Assembly (NCBI GenBank): GCA_035509415.1
Contig: DATJLQ010000170.1
Span: 1 to 24,022 of the forward strand
Direction of reading: 5' to 3'
DNA length: 24,022 bases
Source: DATJLQ01 sp035509415
GTDB lineage: Bacteria > Pseudomonadota > Alphaproteobacteria > JACZXZ01
Shown here: piece by piece, positions 15,551-23,975 of the stretch
Layout of the letters: each line of letters begins with the position of its first letter
How positions within the stretch are numbered: the stretch's first letter is position 1
Made by a program: the position numbers and the translations under genes
Notes under the pieces: generated by a model
Seen by the model: the letters and a program-made list of their open reading frames with translations, nothing else
Told to the model about the DNA's origin: nothing
The model's database searches: none

Positions 15551-17876
15551 CGACGTGCTCTCGTTGCCGGAGGCGAAACGCAACGTCCATCGCGGCATCG
15601 CCCATGAGAGTGCGCGAAAGCATGTGAGCGGCGAGGCGGTCTATGCCGACGACATCGTCGAGCTGCCGGGAACGCTCCACACTTACGTGCGCATGGCGGA
15701 CCGCGCGCATGCGCGCATCATCCGGCTCGACGTCGCGCGCGCGCGCGAGGTGCCGGGAGTCCACGCCGCGATCACGGCGGCGGACGTGCCGGGCGAGGTC
15801 GATATCGGCTCGGTGTTCCCGGGCGACCCGATGCTGACGCCCGGCCTGGTCGAATATATGGGCCAGGCGATCGTCGCCATCGCGGCCGACTCGATCGAGA
15901 TCGCGCGCCGCGCGGCCGCCCTCGTCGAAATCGAATACGAGGATTTGCCTGCGATTCTCGACGCCAAGGAGGCGCTCGAGAAGAAGTTCTTCGTGAGCCC
16001 GAGCACCACCATGCGCATCGGCGACGCGCAGGCGGCGCTCGCCAAGGCGCCGCACCGGATGAAGGGCGATCTCCGCATCGGCGGCCAGGATCATTTCTAT
16101 CTCGAGGGCCAGATCGCCTACGCGATCCCGGACGAGGACGGCAACGTGCTGGTCCATTCCTCGACCCAGAACCCGACCGAGGTGCAGCATCTGATCGCGA
16201 AGGTGCTCGACGTGCCGGACGCGGCGGTGACGGTCGACGTGCGGCGCATGGGCGGGGGCTTCGGCGGGAAGGAGACCCAGCCGGCCCAGATCGCCGCGAT
16301 CGCAGCGCTCCTCGCGGTCAAGACCGGCCGCCCGGTCAAGTACCGCATGGACCGCGACGACGACATGATCATGACCGGGAAGCGCCACGATTTCTACACG
16401 CTCTACGATGTGGGCTTCGACGAGGAGGGGCGCATCCTGGGTGCGGAGTTCGAGCTCGCGGCGCGTTGCGGGATGTCGCCCGACCTCTCGAACGCGATCG
16501 TCGACCGCGCCCAGTTCCACGCCGACAACGCCTATTACCTCGGCAACGCGACCGTGACCGGCCACCGCTGCAAGACCCACACGGTGAGCAATACCGCGTT
16601 CCGCGGCTTCGGCGGGCCCCAGGGCATGGTCGGCATCGAATACGTGGTCGACGACATCGCGCGTTTCCTGGGGAAGGACCCGCTCGACGTGCGCAAGCTC
16701 AACCTCTACGGCAAGAGCGAGCGCAACGTCACCCACTACCACCAGACCATCACCGACAATATTTTGCCCGAGCTCATCGACGAGGTCGAGCGCACCAGCG
16801 ATTACCGCGCGCGGCGCCTCGAGATCGCCTCGTTCAACGCCTCGAGCAAGGTGATCAAGCGCGGGCTCGCGTTGACGCCGGTCAAGTTCGGCATTTCCTT
16901 CACCGCGACCCATCTCAACCAGGGTGGTGCCCTCGTCCACGTCTATACCGACGGCAGCGTGCACCTGAACCATGGCGGCACCGAGATGGGCCAGGGCCTG
17001 TTCGTCAAGGTGGCGCAGATCGTGGCCGACGAGTTCGGCATCGACCTCGACCAAGTCCAGGTCTCGACCACCACCACGGGCAAGGTCCCCAACACGTCGG
17101 CGACCGCGGGCAGCGCCGGCTGCGATTTGAACGGCATGGCGGCCCAGGCGGCGGCGCGCACGATCAAGGAGCGCCTGGTCGATTACTGCGTCGAGCAATA
17201 CAAGGTGCCGGCCGAGACGGTTTTGTTCCACGACGGCATGGTGCGCGTCGGCAACCGGGAAATCGAGTTCCCGGCGCTCGTCAAGGAGGTCTATCGCGCG
17301 CGCATCTCGCTCTCCTCGACCGGCTTCTACAAGACGCCGAAAATCTGGTGGAACCCGGCCGAATCGCGCGGCCGGCCGTTCTTCTATTACACCTACGGCG
17401 CGGCGGCGACCGAGGTCGAGCTCGACACGCTCACCGGTGAATACCGCATGGTGCGCGCGGACTTGCTCCAGGATTGCGGCCGCTCGATCAACCCCGCGAT
17501 CGACCTCGGCCAGGTCGAGGGGGGCTACGTCCAGGGTGTCGGCTGGCTCACCTCGGAGGAGCTCTGGTGGGACGAAACGGGGCGGCTCCGCACCCATTCG
17601 CCGTCCACCTACAAGATCCCGACCTCGCGCGACGTGCCGCCCGACTTCCGGGTCAAGCTCTTCACCGCCCCCAATACCGAAGACACCGTGCACCGCTCCA
17701 AGGCCGTGGGCGAGCCGCCCTTCATGCTCGCGATCTCGGCCTTCCTTGCCCTCAAGGACGCGGTCGCGAGCCTCGGGCAGGACAAGATCCCGGTCCGGCT
17801 CGACGCGCCGGCTACGCCCGAGCGGGTCCTCTTCGCCTGCGAGGCGGTCCGCGCGCGGCTGGGCAAGGCTGTCTAG
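15543..17876 (+). CDS. xdhB: Xanthine dehydrogenase large subunit (molybdopterin-binding)
   Basis: A protein of 777 residues, the usual XdhB length. Molybdenum-cofactor and substrate motifs are visible in order: GQDHFYLEGQIAYAIPDEDG (substrate Glu in LEGQ), RRMGGGFGGKE, NTAFRGFGGPQGM (substrate Arg), GGTEMGQGL, NTSATAGSAGCDLNGMA and KAVGEPPFML, with the catalytic glutamate at Glu724. These correspond to Glu232, Arg310 and Glu730 of the Rhodobacter capsulatus enzyme, which supports xanthine over aldehyde substrates. The ATG at 15543 overlaps the xdhA stop by 8 bp; translation is probably coupled. The insertion chaperone gene xdhC, which usually follows, is not here; a repeat element and then an allantoate amidohydrolase gene follow instead. 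Confidence 0.95.
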   Translation: MPDDVLSLPEAKRNVHRGIAHESARKHVSGEAVYADDIVELPGTLHTYVRMADRAHARIIRLDVARAREVPGVHAAITAADVPGEVDIGSVFPGDPMLTPGLVEYMGQAIVAIAADSIEIARRAAALVEIEYEDLPAILDAKEALEKKFFVSPSTTMRIGDAQAALAKAPHRMKGDLRIGGQDHFYLEGQIAYAIPDEDGNVLVHSSTQNPTEVQHLIAKVLDVPDAAVTVDVRRMGGGFGGKETQPAQIAAIAALLAVKTGRPVKYRMDRDDDMIMTGKRHDFYTLYDVGFDEEGRILGAEFELAARCGMSPDLSNAIVDRAQFHADNAYYLGNATVTGHRCKTHTVSNTAFRGFGGPQGMVGIEYVVDDIARFLGKDPLDVRKLNLYGKSERNVTHYHQTITDNILPELIDEVERTSDYRARRLEIASFNASSKVIKRGLALTPVKFGISFTATHLNQGGALVHVYTDGSVHLNHGGTEMGQGLFVKVAQIVADEFGIDLDQVQVSTTTTGKVPNTSATAGSAGCDLNGMAAQAAARTIKERLVDYCVEQYKVPAETVLFHDGMVRVGNREIEFPALVKEVYRARISLSSTGFYKTPKIWWNPAESRGRPFFYYTYGAAATEVELDTLTGEYRMVRADLLQDCGRSINPAIDLGQVEGGYVQGVGWLTSEELWWDETGRLRTHSPSTYKIPTSRDVPPDFRVKLFTAPNTEDTVHRSKAVGEPPFMLAISAFLALKDAVASLGQDKIPVRLDAPATPERVLFACEAVRARLGKAV

Positions 17877-17912
17877 GGCGGCTCTTTCGAGACAGAAGCT
17901 TCAGCTGCCCCA

Positions 17913-18047
17913 TCCTTCGAGACAACCCCCTGCCTCGTCCTGAGGGGCCTGCCCGCGGGCATCGCCCGTTCTTTTTCGATATAGGCGCGCGCTTCGCGCG
18001 TGGGCAGGCGTCTCGAAGGACGGCAGCGGGGTTCCTCGGGATGAGGA
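17913..18047. repeat. TTCGAGAC-type dispersed inverted repeat, copy 1 (in a 308-bp gap)
   Basis: The gap between xdhB and the allantoate amidohydrolase gene holds no gene but has a palindromic element. TCCTTCGAGAC (17913-17923) at one end matches GTCTCGAAGGA (18010-18020) inverted. CCTCGTCCTGAGG near 17933 and CCTCGGGATGAGGA near 18034-18047 are members of the CTCAGGATGAGG motif. A related element lies at 21678. Such units are common between genes in alphaproteobacteria (general knowledge). The rest of the gap up to 18184 shows only a ribosome binding site, CGGGAGCG. Confidence 0.7.
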
Positions 18048-18184
18048 AATTGGCCCGCCCCGCGCCTGATACATTCCAGCTTCGCCATCGACAGCGTCCC
18101 GCGCGGCCGGGTAAGATTCGCGCCTCCACGCCGCCCGTGCCCGGAATCCCGGCCCGGCGGCGCTCGCCGCAATCGGGAGCGATC

Positions 18185-19426
18185 ATGGACGAGACCGAGA
18201 GGATGGGCCGGGCGATCTGCGCGCGCGTCGACGAGCTCGCGCGCATCACCGAGGACCCGCCGCGCCTCACGCGCGTCTTCCTGAGCCCCGAGATGCGGCG
18301 CGCGGCGGACCTGGTGCTCGCCTGGATGCGCGAGGCGGGCATGGCGGCGCACATGGACGCGATCGGCAACGTGGTCGGCCGCTACGAGGGCACGAAGCCC
18401 GGGCTCCCGGCGCTGGTGCTGGGCTCCCACCTCGACACCGTGCGCGACGCGGGCAAGTACGACGGCATGCTCGGCGTCGTGACCGCGATCGCCTGCGTCG
18501 GCCGCCTCGCCCACGAGGATGTGCGCCTCCCCTTCGCCGTCGAGGTGATCGGCTTCGCGGACGAGGAAGGCGTGCGCTTCGGCGCCACCATGCTCGGGAG
18601 CCGCGCCGTCGCCGGCACCTTCGACCGCGCGCTTCTGAAGCTCAAGGACCGCGCCGGCACGAGCCTCGCCGACGCCATGCGCGAGTTCGGCCTCGATGCC
18701 GCGCGTATCGGCGAGGCGGCCAAGCCGCGCCCCGGCATCCTCGCCTATGCCGAGCTCCATATCGAGCAGGGCCCGGTGCTCGAGGCGAAGGATCTCCCGG
18801 TCGGCACCGTGACCTCTATCAACGGCGCCGCGCGCTTCGAGGTCGAGGTCGCGGGCGAGGCCGGCCACGCGGGCACCGTGCCCATGGACCGGCGCCACGA
18901 CGCGCTCGCCTGCGCGGCGGAATGCGTGCTCGCGGTCGAGGCGCGTTGCGCGTCCGAGCCCGGCCTCGTCGGCACGGTCGGGCGCATCGAGGCGAGCCCG
19001 GGGGCGATCAACGTGATCCCCGGCGCTGCGCGCTTCACGATCGACCTGCGCGCCCCCGACGACGAGCAACGGGGCCGCGCCGCGGCCGACCTCGAAGCCC
19101 GCTTCGCCGAAATCGCCCAGCGCCGCGCGACCCGCGTCGAAATGCGCCGCGTCCACGGGCTCCAGGCGGCACCTTGCGCGCCCTGGCTCATGGAGCAGGT
19201 CGACCGCGCCATCGCGGCCGAGGGGATCGAGCCGTTCCGCCTTCCGAGCGGCGCCGGCCACGACGGCATGGCGATGATCGCACTCGCCGACATCTGCATG
19301 ATCTTCGTGCGCTGCGTGCGCGGCATCAGCCACAATCCCGCCGAGGCGATTTCGATGCGCGACGCGGGCACGGGCTTCCACGTGCTGCTGCGCTTCATCA
19401 AGGGCTTCGCGCCCAAGCCCGCATGA
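18185..19426 (+). CDS. allC: Allantoate amidohydrolase-type M20 zinc hydrolase
   Basis: A protein of 413 residues from the hydantoinase/carbamoylase group of the M20 family. Metal and catalytic residues: His82 and Asp84 (GSHLDTV), Asp93 (GKYDGMLGV), Glu127-Glu128 (ADEEGVRF), His192 (HIEQGPVLE), and a C-terminal His in GISHNPAE. The dimerisation domain has GEAGHAGTVPMDRRHDAL. Allantoate amidohydrolase yields ureidoglycine, ammonia and CO2; ureidoglycolate amidohydrolase and N-carbamoyl-amino-acid hydrolase share the fold. Its place between xdhB and puuE favours allantoate, but the exact substrate is inferred. The ATG at 18185 follows GGGAG. The stop overlaps the next gene by 4 bp (ATGA). Confidence 0.82.
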   Translation: MDETERMGRAICARVDELARITEDPPRLTRVFLSPEMRRAADLVLAWMREAGMAAHMDAIGNVVGRYEGTKPGLPALVLGSHLDTVRDAGKYDGMLGVVTAIACVGRLAHEDVRLPFAVEVIGFADEEGVRFGATMLGSRAVAGTFDRALLKLKDRAGTSLADAMREFGLDAARIGEAAKPRPGILAYAELHIEQGPVLEAKDLPVGTVTSINGAARFEVEVAGEAGHAGTVPMDRRHDALACAAECVLAVEARCASEPGLVGTVGRIEASPGAINVIPGAARFTIDLRAPDDEQRGRAAADLEARFAEIAQRRATRVEMRRVHGLQAAPCAPWLMEQVDRAIAAEGIEPFRLPSGAGHDGMAMIALADICMIFVRCVRGISHNPAEAISMRDAGTGFHVLLRFIKGFAPKPA

Positions 19427-20661
19427 TCGCCCCCGCCGCCCGCGACCGCCTCCTCGCCTTCGTCGACAACGCGCACGTGGCCCAGTGCCGCTTCCTCGCC
19501 GATCTCGTCAAGGTGCCGTCCGACAATCCGCCCGGCGATTGTGCCGCCCATGCCGCGCGCGCGGCCGAGCTCCTGGAGCGTCTCGGCCTCGCGGTCGAGC
19601 GCCACAAGGTGCCCGAGGATGCGGTGCGCGCGAGCGGGATGGCGAGTGTGACCAACCTCATCGTGCGCAAGCGCTTCGGCGCCGGCGGGCCGACGGTGGC
19701 GCTCAACGCCCATGGCGACGTGGTGCCGCCGGGGGCTGGCTGGACCAAGGACCCCTACGGCGCAGAGATCGCGGACGGGGTCATGTATGGGCGCGGCGTC
19801 GCGGTGTCGAAATCGGACTTCGCGACCTACGCCTATGCGTTGCTCGCGCTCGAGGCGAGCGGGCTCGCGCTCGAGGGCGCGGTCGAGCTCCATTTCACCT
19901 ACGACGAGGAGACCGGCGGCGAGGTCGGCCCCGGCTGGCTCCTCGCGCAAGAGCTCACCGCACCCGACTACGCGATCGGCGCCGGCTTCGCCTACAACGT
20001 GGTCGTGGCGCACAATGGCTGCCTCCATCTCGAGGTGAAGGTCATGGGCCGCTCGGCCCATGCGGCGCGGCCGGAAACGGGCTCGGACGCGCTCGAGGCC
20101 GCGACCAGGCTGCTCGCCTCGCTCTATGCGCTACGCGAGGGCTACAAGAACGTGCGCTCGAAAGTGCCCGGCATCGACCATCCGACCCTCGTGGTCGGGC
20201 TGATCCGGGGCGGGATCAACACCAACGTCGTGCCCGACGAGGTCGCGTTCCGCATCGACCGGCGCATCGTGCCCGAAGAGGAGCCGGAGCGGGTCGAGCG
20301 CGAGCTGGTCGCGGCGATCGAGCGCGCGGCGGCGGGGCTGCCGGGAATCCGCGTCGCCTGCCGGCGCATCATCCTCGCGCGTCCTTTCACCCCCGTGCCG
20401 GGCCAGGAGAAGCTCGTCGCGTCGATCCAACGCCACGGGCAAGCGATCATGGGCGAGGCGATCCCGGCCAACGGCGTGCCGCTTTATACCGACGCGCGCC
20501 ATTACAGCGCGGCCGGCGTGCCGACCGTGCTCTACGGCGCCGGGCCGCACTCGCTGCTCGAGGCCAACGGCCACCGCGCCGACGAGAAGCTCGTGCTCGA
20601 GGATCTGCGCAAGGCGACCCAGGTGATCGCACTGGCGCTCGCGGACCTGCTCGGCGCGTGA
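19423..20661 (+). CDS. Atypical M20 family (ArgE/DapE-like) metallohydrolase
   Basis: A protein of 412 residues whose start overlaps the allC stop (ATGA), 17 bp before puuE, so all three are likely made together. M20 landmarks present: His97 and Asp99 (NAHGDVVP), Glu162-Glu163 (YDEETGGE), Asp182 (APDYAIG), dimerisation motif GRSAHAARPETGSDALEAA, and a late His in EANGHRADEKL. The metal-bridging Asp expected in GRGxxD is replaced: MYGRGVAVSKSDF has Val128 there, with Asp132 four residues on. It may therefore bind metal differently or act on an unusual amide. Context suggests an intermediate of ureide breakdown, but no specific substrate can be read from the sequence. Family is sure, function is unknown. 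Confidence 0.85.
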   Translation: MIAPAARDRLLAFVDNAHVAQCRFLADLVKVPSDNPPGDCAAHAARAAELLERLGLAVERHKVPEDAVRASGMASVTNLIVRKRFGAGGPTVALNAHGDVVPPGAGWTKDPYGAEIADGVMYGRGVAVSKSDFATYAYALLALEASGLALEGAVELHFTYDEETGGEVGPGWLLAQELTAPDYAIGAGFAYNVVVAHNGCLHLEVKVMGRSAHAARPETGSDALEAATRLLASLYALREGYKNVRSKVPGIDHPTLVVGLIRGGINTNVVPDEVAFRIDRRIVPEEEPERVERELVAAIERAAAGLPGIRVACRRIILARPFTPVPGQEKLVASIQRHGQAIMGEAIPANGVPLYTDARHYSAAGVPTVLYGAGPHSLLEANGHRADEKLVLEDLRKATQVIALALADLLGA

Positions 20662-20678
20662 CGGGGGAGGCAAGGACA

Positions 20679-21584
20679 ATGGCCGACTATCCGCGCGACA
20701 TGAAGGGCTACGGCAAGAACCCGCCCCACGCCCAATGGCCGGGCGGTGCCCGCGTGGCGTTGCAGATCGTGCTCAATTACGAGGAAGGCGGCGAGAACAA
20801 CATCCTCCACGGCGACCGCGCGTCGGAAGCGTTCCTCTCCGAGATCGTGGGTGCCGTGCCCTTCGTCGGCCAGCGCCACATGAACATGGAATCGATCTAC
20901 GAGTACGGCAGCCGCGCCGGCTTCTGGCGCTTGATGCGCCTGTTCGAGCGGCGCAAGCTGCCGATCACAATGTTCGCCGTCGCCATGGCGCTCGAGCGCA
21001 ACCCCGAGGCCGCGCGCGCCATGATCGAGGGCGGGCACGAGGTCGCGAGCCACGGCTGGCGCTGGATCGACTATCAGGACGCGGACGAGGCGGTCGAGCG
21101 CGAGCACATGCAGCGCTCGATCGAGGTCATCGAGAGGCTCTGCGGCCAGCGCCCGCTCGGCTGGTATTGCGGGCGCATGAGCCCGCGCACGCGGCGCATC
21201 GCGGCCCTCGAAGGCGGCTTCCTCTACGATTCCGATTCCTACGCCGACGACCTCCCCTATTGGGTCGAGGTCGAGGGGCGCGATCATCTCATCGTGCCCT
21301 ACACGCTCGACGCCAACGACATGCGCTTCGCGACCAGCCAGGGCTTCAACTCGGGCGACCAGTTCTTCGCTTATTTGCGCGACGCGTTCGACGTGCTCTA
21401 TCAAGAGGGCGAGACTGCCCCCAAGATGATGTCGGTCGGGCTCCATAACCGGCTCGTCGGCCGGCCCGGACGCTTCGCGTCCCTCGAGCGCTTCCTCGAC
21501 CACGTCCAGCGCCACGACAAGGTCTGGATTTGCCGCCGCGTCGACATCGCGCGCCATTGGCGCAAGGTCCATCCGGCGAGATAG
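20679..21584 (+). CDS. puuE: Allantoinase, polysaccharide-deacetylase family (cofactor-independent type)
   Basis: A protein of 301 residues, the usual PuuE length (about 300-310). It opens the allantoin ring to allantoate in the cytoplasm. Diagnostic stretches are NYEEGGENNILHGD, GHEVASHGWRWIDYQ, GWYCGRMSPRTRR and YDSDSYADDLPYW, and the C-terminus VDIARHWRKVHP is typical. This family is unrelated to the metal-dependent AllB allantoinase. The start ATG at 20679 follows GGGGGAGG at 8 nt. It is 17 bp after the M20 gene. A 272-bp gap with a dispersed repeat separates it from puuD. Confidence 0.93.
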   Translation: MADYPRDMKGYGKNPPHAQWPGGARVALQIVLNYEEGGENNILHGDRASEAFLSEIVGAVPFVGQRHMNMESIYEYGSRAGFWRLMRLFERRKLPITMFAVAMALERNPEAARAMIEGGHEVASHGWRWIDYQDADEAVEREHMQRSIEVIERLCGQRPLGWYCGRMSPRTRRIAALEGGFLYDSDSYADDLPYWVEVEGRDHLIVPYTLDANDMRFATSQGFNSGDQFFAYLRDAFDVLYQEGETAPKMMSVGLHNRLVGRPGRFASLERFLDHVQRHDKVWICRRVDIARHWRKVHPAR

Positions 21585-21677
21585 GTGCCGGGACCAAATT
21601 GGGCTGGCCGGGCGCCGTGGGCGCGGTTAGGCTTGACGGGTAGACGCGGCGCGAGCATCGCGATCCTGCCTGCTTCG

Positions 21678-21816
21678 CCCTTCGAGACGGCCCCGCGCGG
21701 AGCGCGCTCTCTACGGGAGACGAGGCGGGCTGCGCCCGCGGGGCCTCCTCAGGGTGAGGCAAGCACCGAACAAAACGGCCTCATCCCGAGGAGCGGAGCG
21801 TCTCGAACGATGAGGC
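21678..21816. repeat. TTCGAGAC-type dispersed inverted repeat, copy 2
   Basis: Between puuE and puuD, CCCTTCGAGAC (21678-21688) faces GTCTCGAACGATGAGGC (21800-21816). CCTCCTCAGGGTGAGG (21744-21759) and CCTCATCCCGAGGAGC (21779-21794) form the inner inverted pair. It shares its motifs with the element at 17913-18047. No gene is apparent in the 272-bp gap. Confidence 0.7.
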
Positions 21817-21856
21817 CGGATAGGACCGACAGGGGACGGGGTTAGGGGCGCATCGC

Positions 21857-23074
21857 ATGGACGTGGTTCTCACCGACTGGGCGAGCCTGTGCTTGAGGTG
21901 GCTGCACGTGGTGGCGGGCATCGCGTGGATCGGCAGCTCCTTCTACTTCATGCATCTCGACTATTCGCTGAAGCCCAAGGGCGATCTGCCCGCGGGCGCC
22001 TCGGGCGAGGCGTGGCAGGTCCATGGCGGCGGCTTCTACAACATGGTGAAGTTCCTGGTGGCACCCACGCGCATGCCGGACGAGCTCACCTGGTTCAAGT
22101 GGGAGGCCTACACGACCTGGCTCAGCGGCTTCGCGCTTTTGGTCGTGACCTATTACGTGGGCGCCAGCCTGTTCCTGATCGATCCTGCGGTGCTCGCGAT
22201 CTCGCCTTACGCGGCGAGCGGGATCAGCGCGGGCTCGCTCCTGGTCGGCTGGCTCGTCTACCATTACGCCTGCCGCTCGGCGCTCGGCCGCAACACGGGG
22301 CTATTGCTCGGCCTCGGGTTCGTCTTTCTCGTGGCCCTCTGCTACGGCTTCACGCGCGTCTATAGCGGACGCGGCACTTTCCTCGAGATGGGCGCCATGA
22401 TCGGCACCATCATGGTCGCGAACGTGTTCTTCGTCATCATTCCGAACCAGAAGAAGGTGGTGGCGGCGTTGCTCAAGGGCGAGACGCCCGATCCTGCGCT
22501 GGGCGCCGAGGCGAAGCTGCGCTCGACCCACAATAATTACCTCACCCTTCCGGTCGTCCTCGTCATGATCGGCAACCATTACCCGCTCATGTTCGGCACG
22601 CGCTACAACTGGATCATCTTCGCGCTCGTGCTGGTCGTGGGTGCCGTGATCCGCCATTTCTTCAACGAGCGCCACAAGGGCCATCCGAGCCCCTGGTGGA
22701 CCTGGGTCGTGGCGGCGGTGGGGATGGCGATTATCGTATGGCTCTCGGCCGTAGGGGCGCAGATCTCGATTACCGCCGCCGCCGCAGCGCAGCCCAAGGC
22801 GACCATGGCGCAGGTCGACGACATCGTCGCCGCGCGTTGCAGCGTGTGCCACATGCCGCAGCCGGTCTGGGACGGCTTCGTGGCCCCGCCCAAGGGCGTG
22901 CTGCTCGACACGCCCGAGCATATCGCCCTCCACGCGCGCGAGATCGAGATCCAGGCCGTGCTCTCGAACGCCATGCCGCCGGGGAACGCGAGCGACATCA
23001 GCCTCGCCGACCGGCGCACGATCGCGGCCGGCCTCGCCCATAGCGGCCTCGTCGATAACGGCTTCCTGCGCTGA
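21857..23074 (+). CDS. puuD: Membrane urate oxidase (urate hydroxylase) with C-terminal cytochrome c domain
   Basis: A protein of 405 residues of the PuuD type. About eight to nine membrane segments fill residues 1-305; the first reads LRWLHVVAGIAWIGSSFYFM, with the conserved WLHVVAGIAWIGSSFYF start of the family. The C-terminal domain carries a heme c motif, Cys328-Ser-Val-Cys331-His332, with Met373 (NAMPPGNAS) as the likely axial ligand; it would face the periplasm. The enzyme oxidises urate to 5-hydroxyisourate and, by analogy with the Agrobacterium enzyme, passes electrons to the respiratory chain instead of making hydrogen peroxide. The stop is 3 bp before the uraD-uraH fusion, so its product goes directly to the next enzyme. 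Confidence 0.95.
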   Translation: MDVVLTDWASLCLRWLHVVAGIAWIGSSFYFMHLDYSLKPKGDLPAGASGEAWQVHGGGFYNMVKFLVAPTRMPDELTWFKWEAYTTWLSGFALLVVTYYVGASLFLIDPAVLAISPYAASGISAGSLLVGWLVYHYACRSALGRNTGLLLGLGFVFLVALCYGFTRVYSGRGTFLEMGAMIGTIMVANVFFVIIPNQKKVVAALLKGETPDPALGAEAKLRSTHNNYLTLPVVLVMIGNHYPLMFGTRYNWIIFALVLVVGAVIRHFFNERHKGHPSPWWTWVVAAVGMAIIVWLSAVGAQISITAAAAAQPKATMAQVDDIVAARCSVCHMPQPVWDGFVAPPKGVLLDTPEHIALHAREIEIQAVLSNAMPPGNASDISLADRRTIAAGLAHSGLVDNGFLR

Positions 23075-23077
23075 GCC

Positions 23078-23968
23078 ATGGCCAAACCGGCACCCCTCGG
23101 GAAAATCAACGCCGAAAGCAAGCAAGCGTTCGTGCGCCGCCTCGCCAACGTCTACGAGCATGGCGCCTGGATCGCCGAGGCGGCGGCGGGCTTGCGCCCC
23201 TTCGCGACCGTGACGGCGTTGTTCGCGGCCCTAAGCGGCGCGGTGCGCAAGGCGCCACGTGACGCGCGCGACGCGCTCATCGCGGGCCATCCCGATCTCG
23301 CGGGCAAGCTCGCGCGCGCGAGGAAGCTCACGCGCGAATCCGCGTCCGAGCAAGGCGGCGCGCGGCTCGACCGGCTGAGCAAGGCCGATTTCGAAACGTT
23401 CCAGCGCTTCAATCGGGCGTACCGCAAGAAATTCGGCTTTCCCTTCATAATCTGCGTGCGGCGTCATGGGAAGGATTCGATCCTCGACGCGTTCGAGACG
23501 CGCCTCGGCCACGATATGAAGCGCGAGCGCGCGGCGGCGCTCGAGGAGATCGACCGCATCGCCGCACTCCGCCTCGCGGATTTGGTCGCGGGCGACGGGC
23601 CGCTCGCGGTGCACGGGCGCCTCTCGACCCACGTGCTCGACACCCACGGCGGCCGGCCTGCTTCGGGCGTGGCCCTGACGCTCGACGCACTCGCGCGCGA
23701 CGGCACGCGCACGACCATCGCGCGCGCCGAGACCGACGCCGACGGCCGCACCGAAAAGCCGCTCATCGCCGGCCGCCCCATTCCGATCGGGACCTACGAG
23801 CTCTCCTTCGCCCTCGGCGCCTATTTCGCCGCGCGCGGCGTCGCGTCGGGCATCCCGCCCTTCCTCGACATCGTGCCGCTGCGCTTTTCGGTCGCCGAGC
23901 CCGAGGGGCATTACCACGTGCCGCTGGTCGCGACTCCTTGGAGCTACGCGACCTACCGCGGCAGCTGA
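23078..23968 (+). CDS. uraD-uraH: Fused OHCU decarboxylase / 5-hydroxyisourate hydrolase (allantoin synthase)
   Basis: A bifunctional protein of 296 residues. Residues 1-170 are UraD: His71 (AGHPDLAGK) and Glu91 (SASEQ) have the 20-residue spacing of the catalytic pair in known OHCU decarboxylases, followed by FPFIICVRR. Residues 178-296 are the transthyretin-like UraH: LSTHVLDTHGGRPASGV with catalytic His185, DADGRTEKPL with Arg, HYHVPL with His, and the diagnostic C-terminal YRGS. The protein turns 5-hydroxyisourate into OHCU and then S-allantoin in reverse domain order, as in the plant allantoin synthase. It starts 3 bp after puuD. A short linker joins the domains without an obvious peroxisomal-type insert. 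Confidence 0.94.
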   Translation: MAKPAPLGKINAESKQAFVRRLANVYEHGAWIAEAAAGLRPFATVTALFAALSGAVRKAPRDARDALIAGHPDLAGKLARARKLTRESASEQGGARLDRLSKADFETFQRFNRAYRKKFGFPFIICVRRHGKDSILDAFETRLGHDMKRERAAALEEIDRIAALRLADLVAGDGPLAVHGRLSTHVLDTHGGRPASGVALTLDALARDGTRTTIARAETDADGRTEKPLIAGRPIPIGTYELSFALGAYFAARGVASGIPPFLDIVPLRFSVAEPEGHYHVPLVATPWSYATYRGS

Positions 23969-23975
23969 TGCGCGC

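Noticed and set aside
15432..17693. Long minus-strand open frame opposite xdhB (about 750 codons)
   Set aside because: It is very rich in Arg, Ala, Asp, His and Val with no recognisable domain, and mirrors the codon bias of xdhB. Long antisense frames are expected in DNA this GC-rich; similar ones oppose the ATPases, xdhA, allC and puuD.
21633..21661. TTGACG as a -35 for puuD
   Set aside because: No acceptable -10 sequence follows at 16-19 bp.
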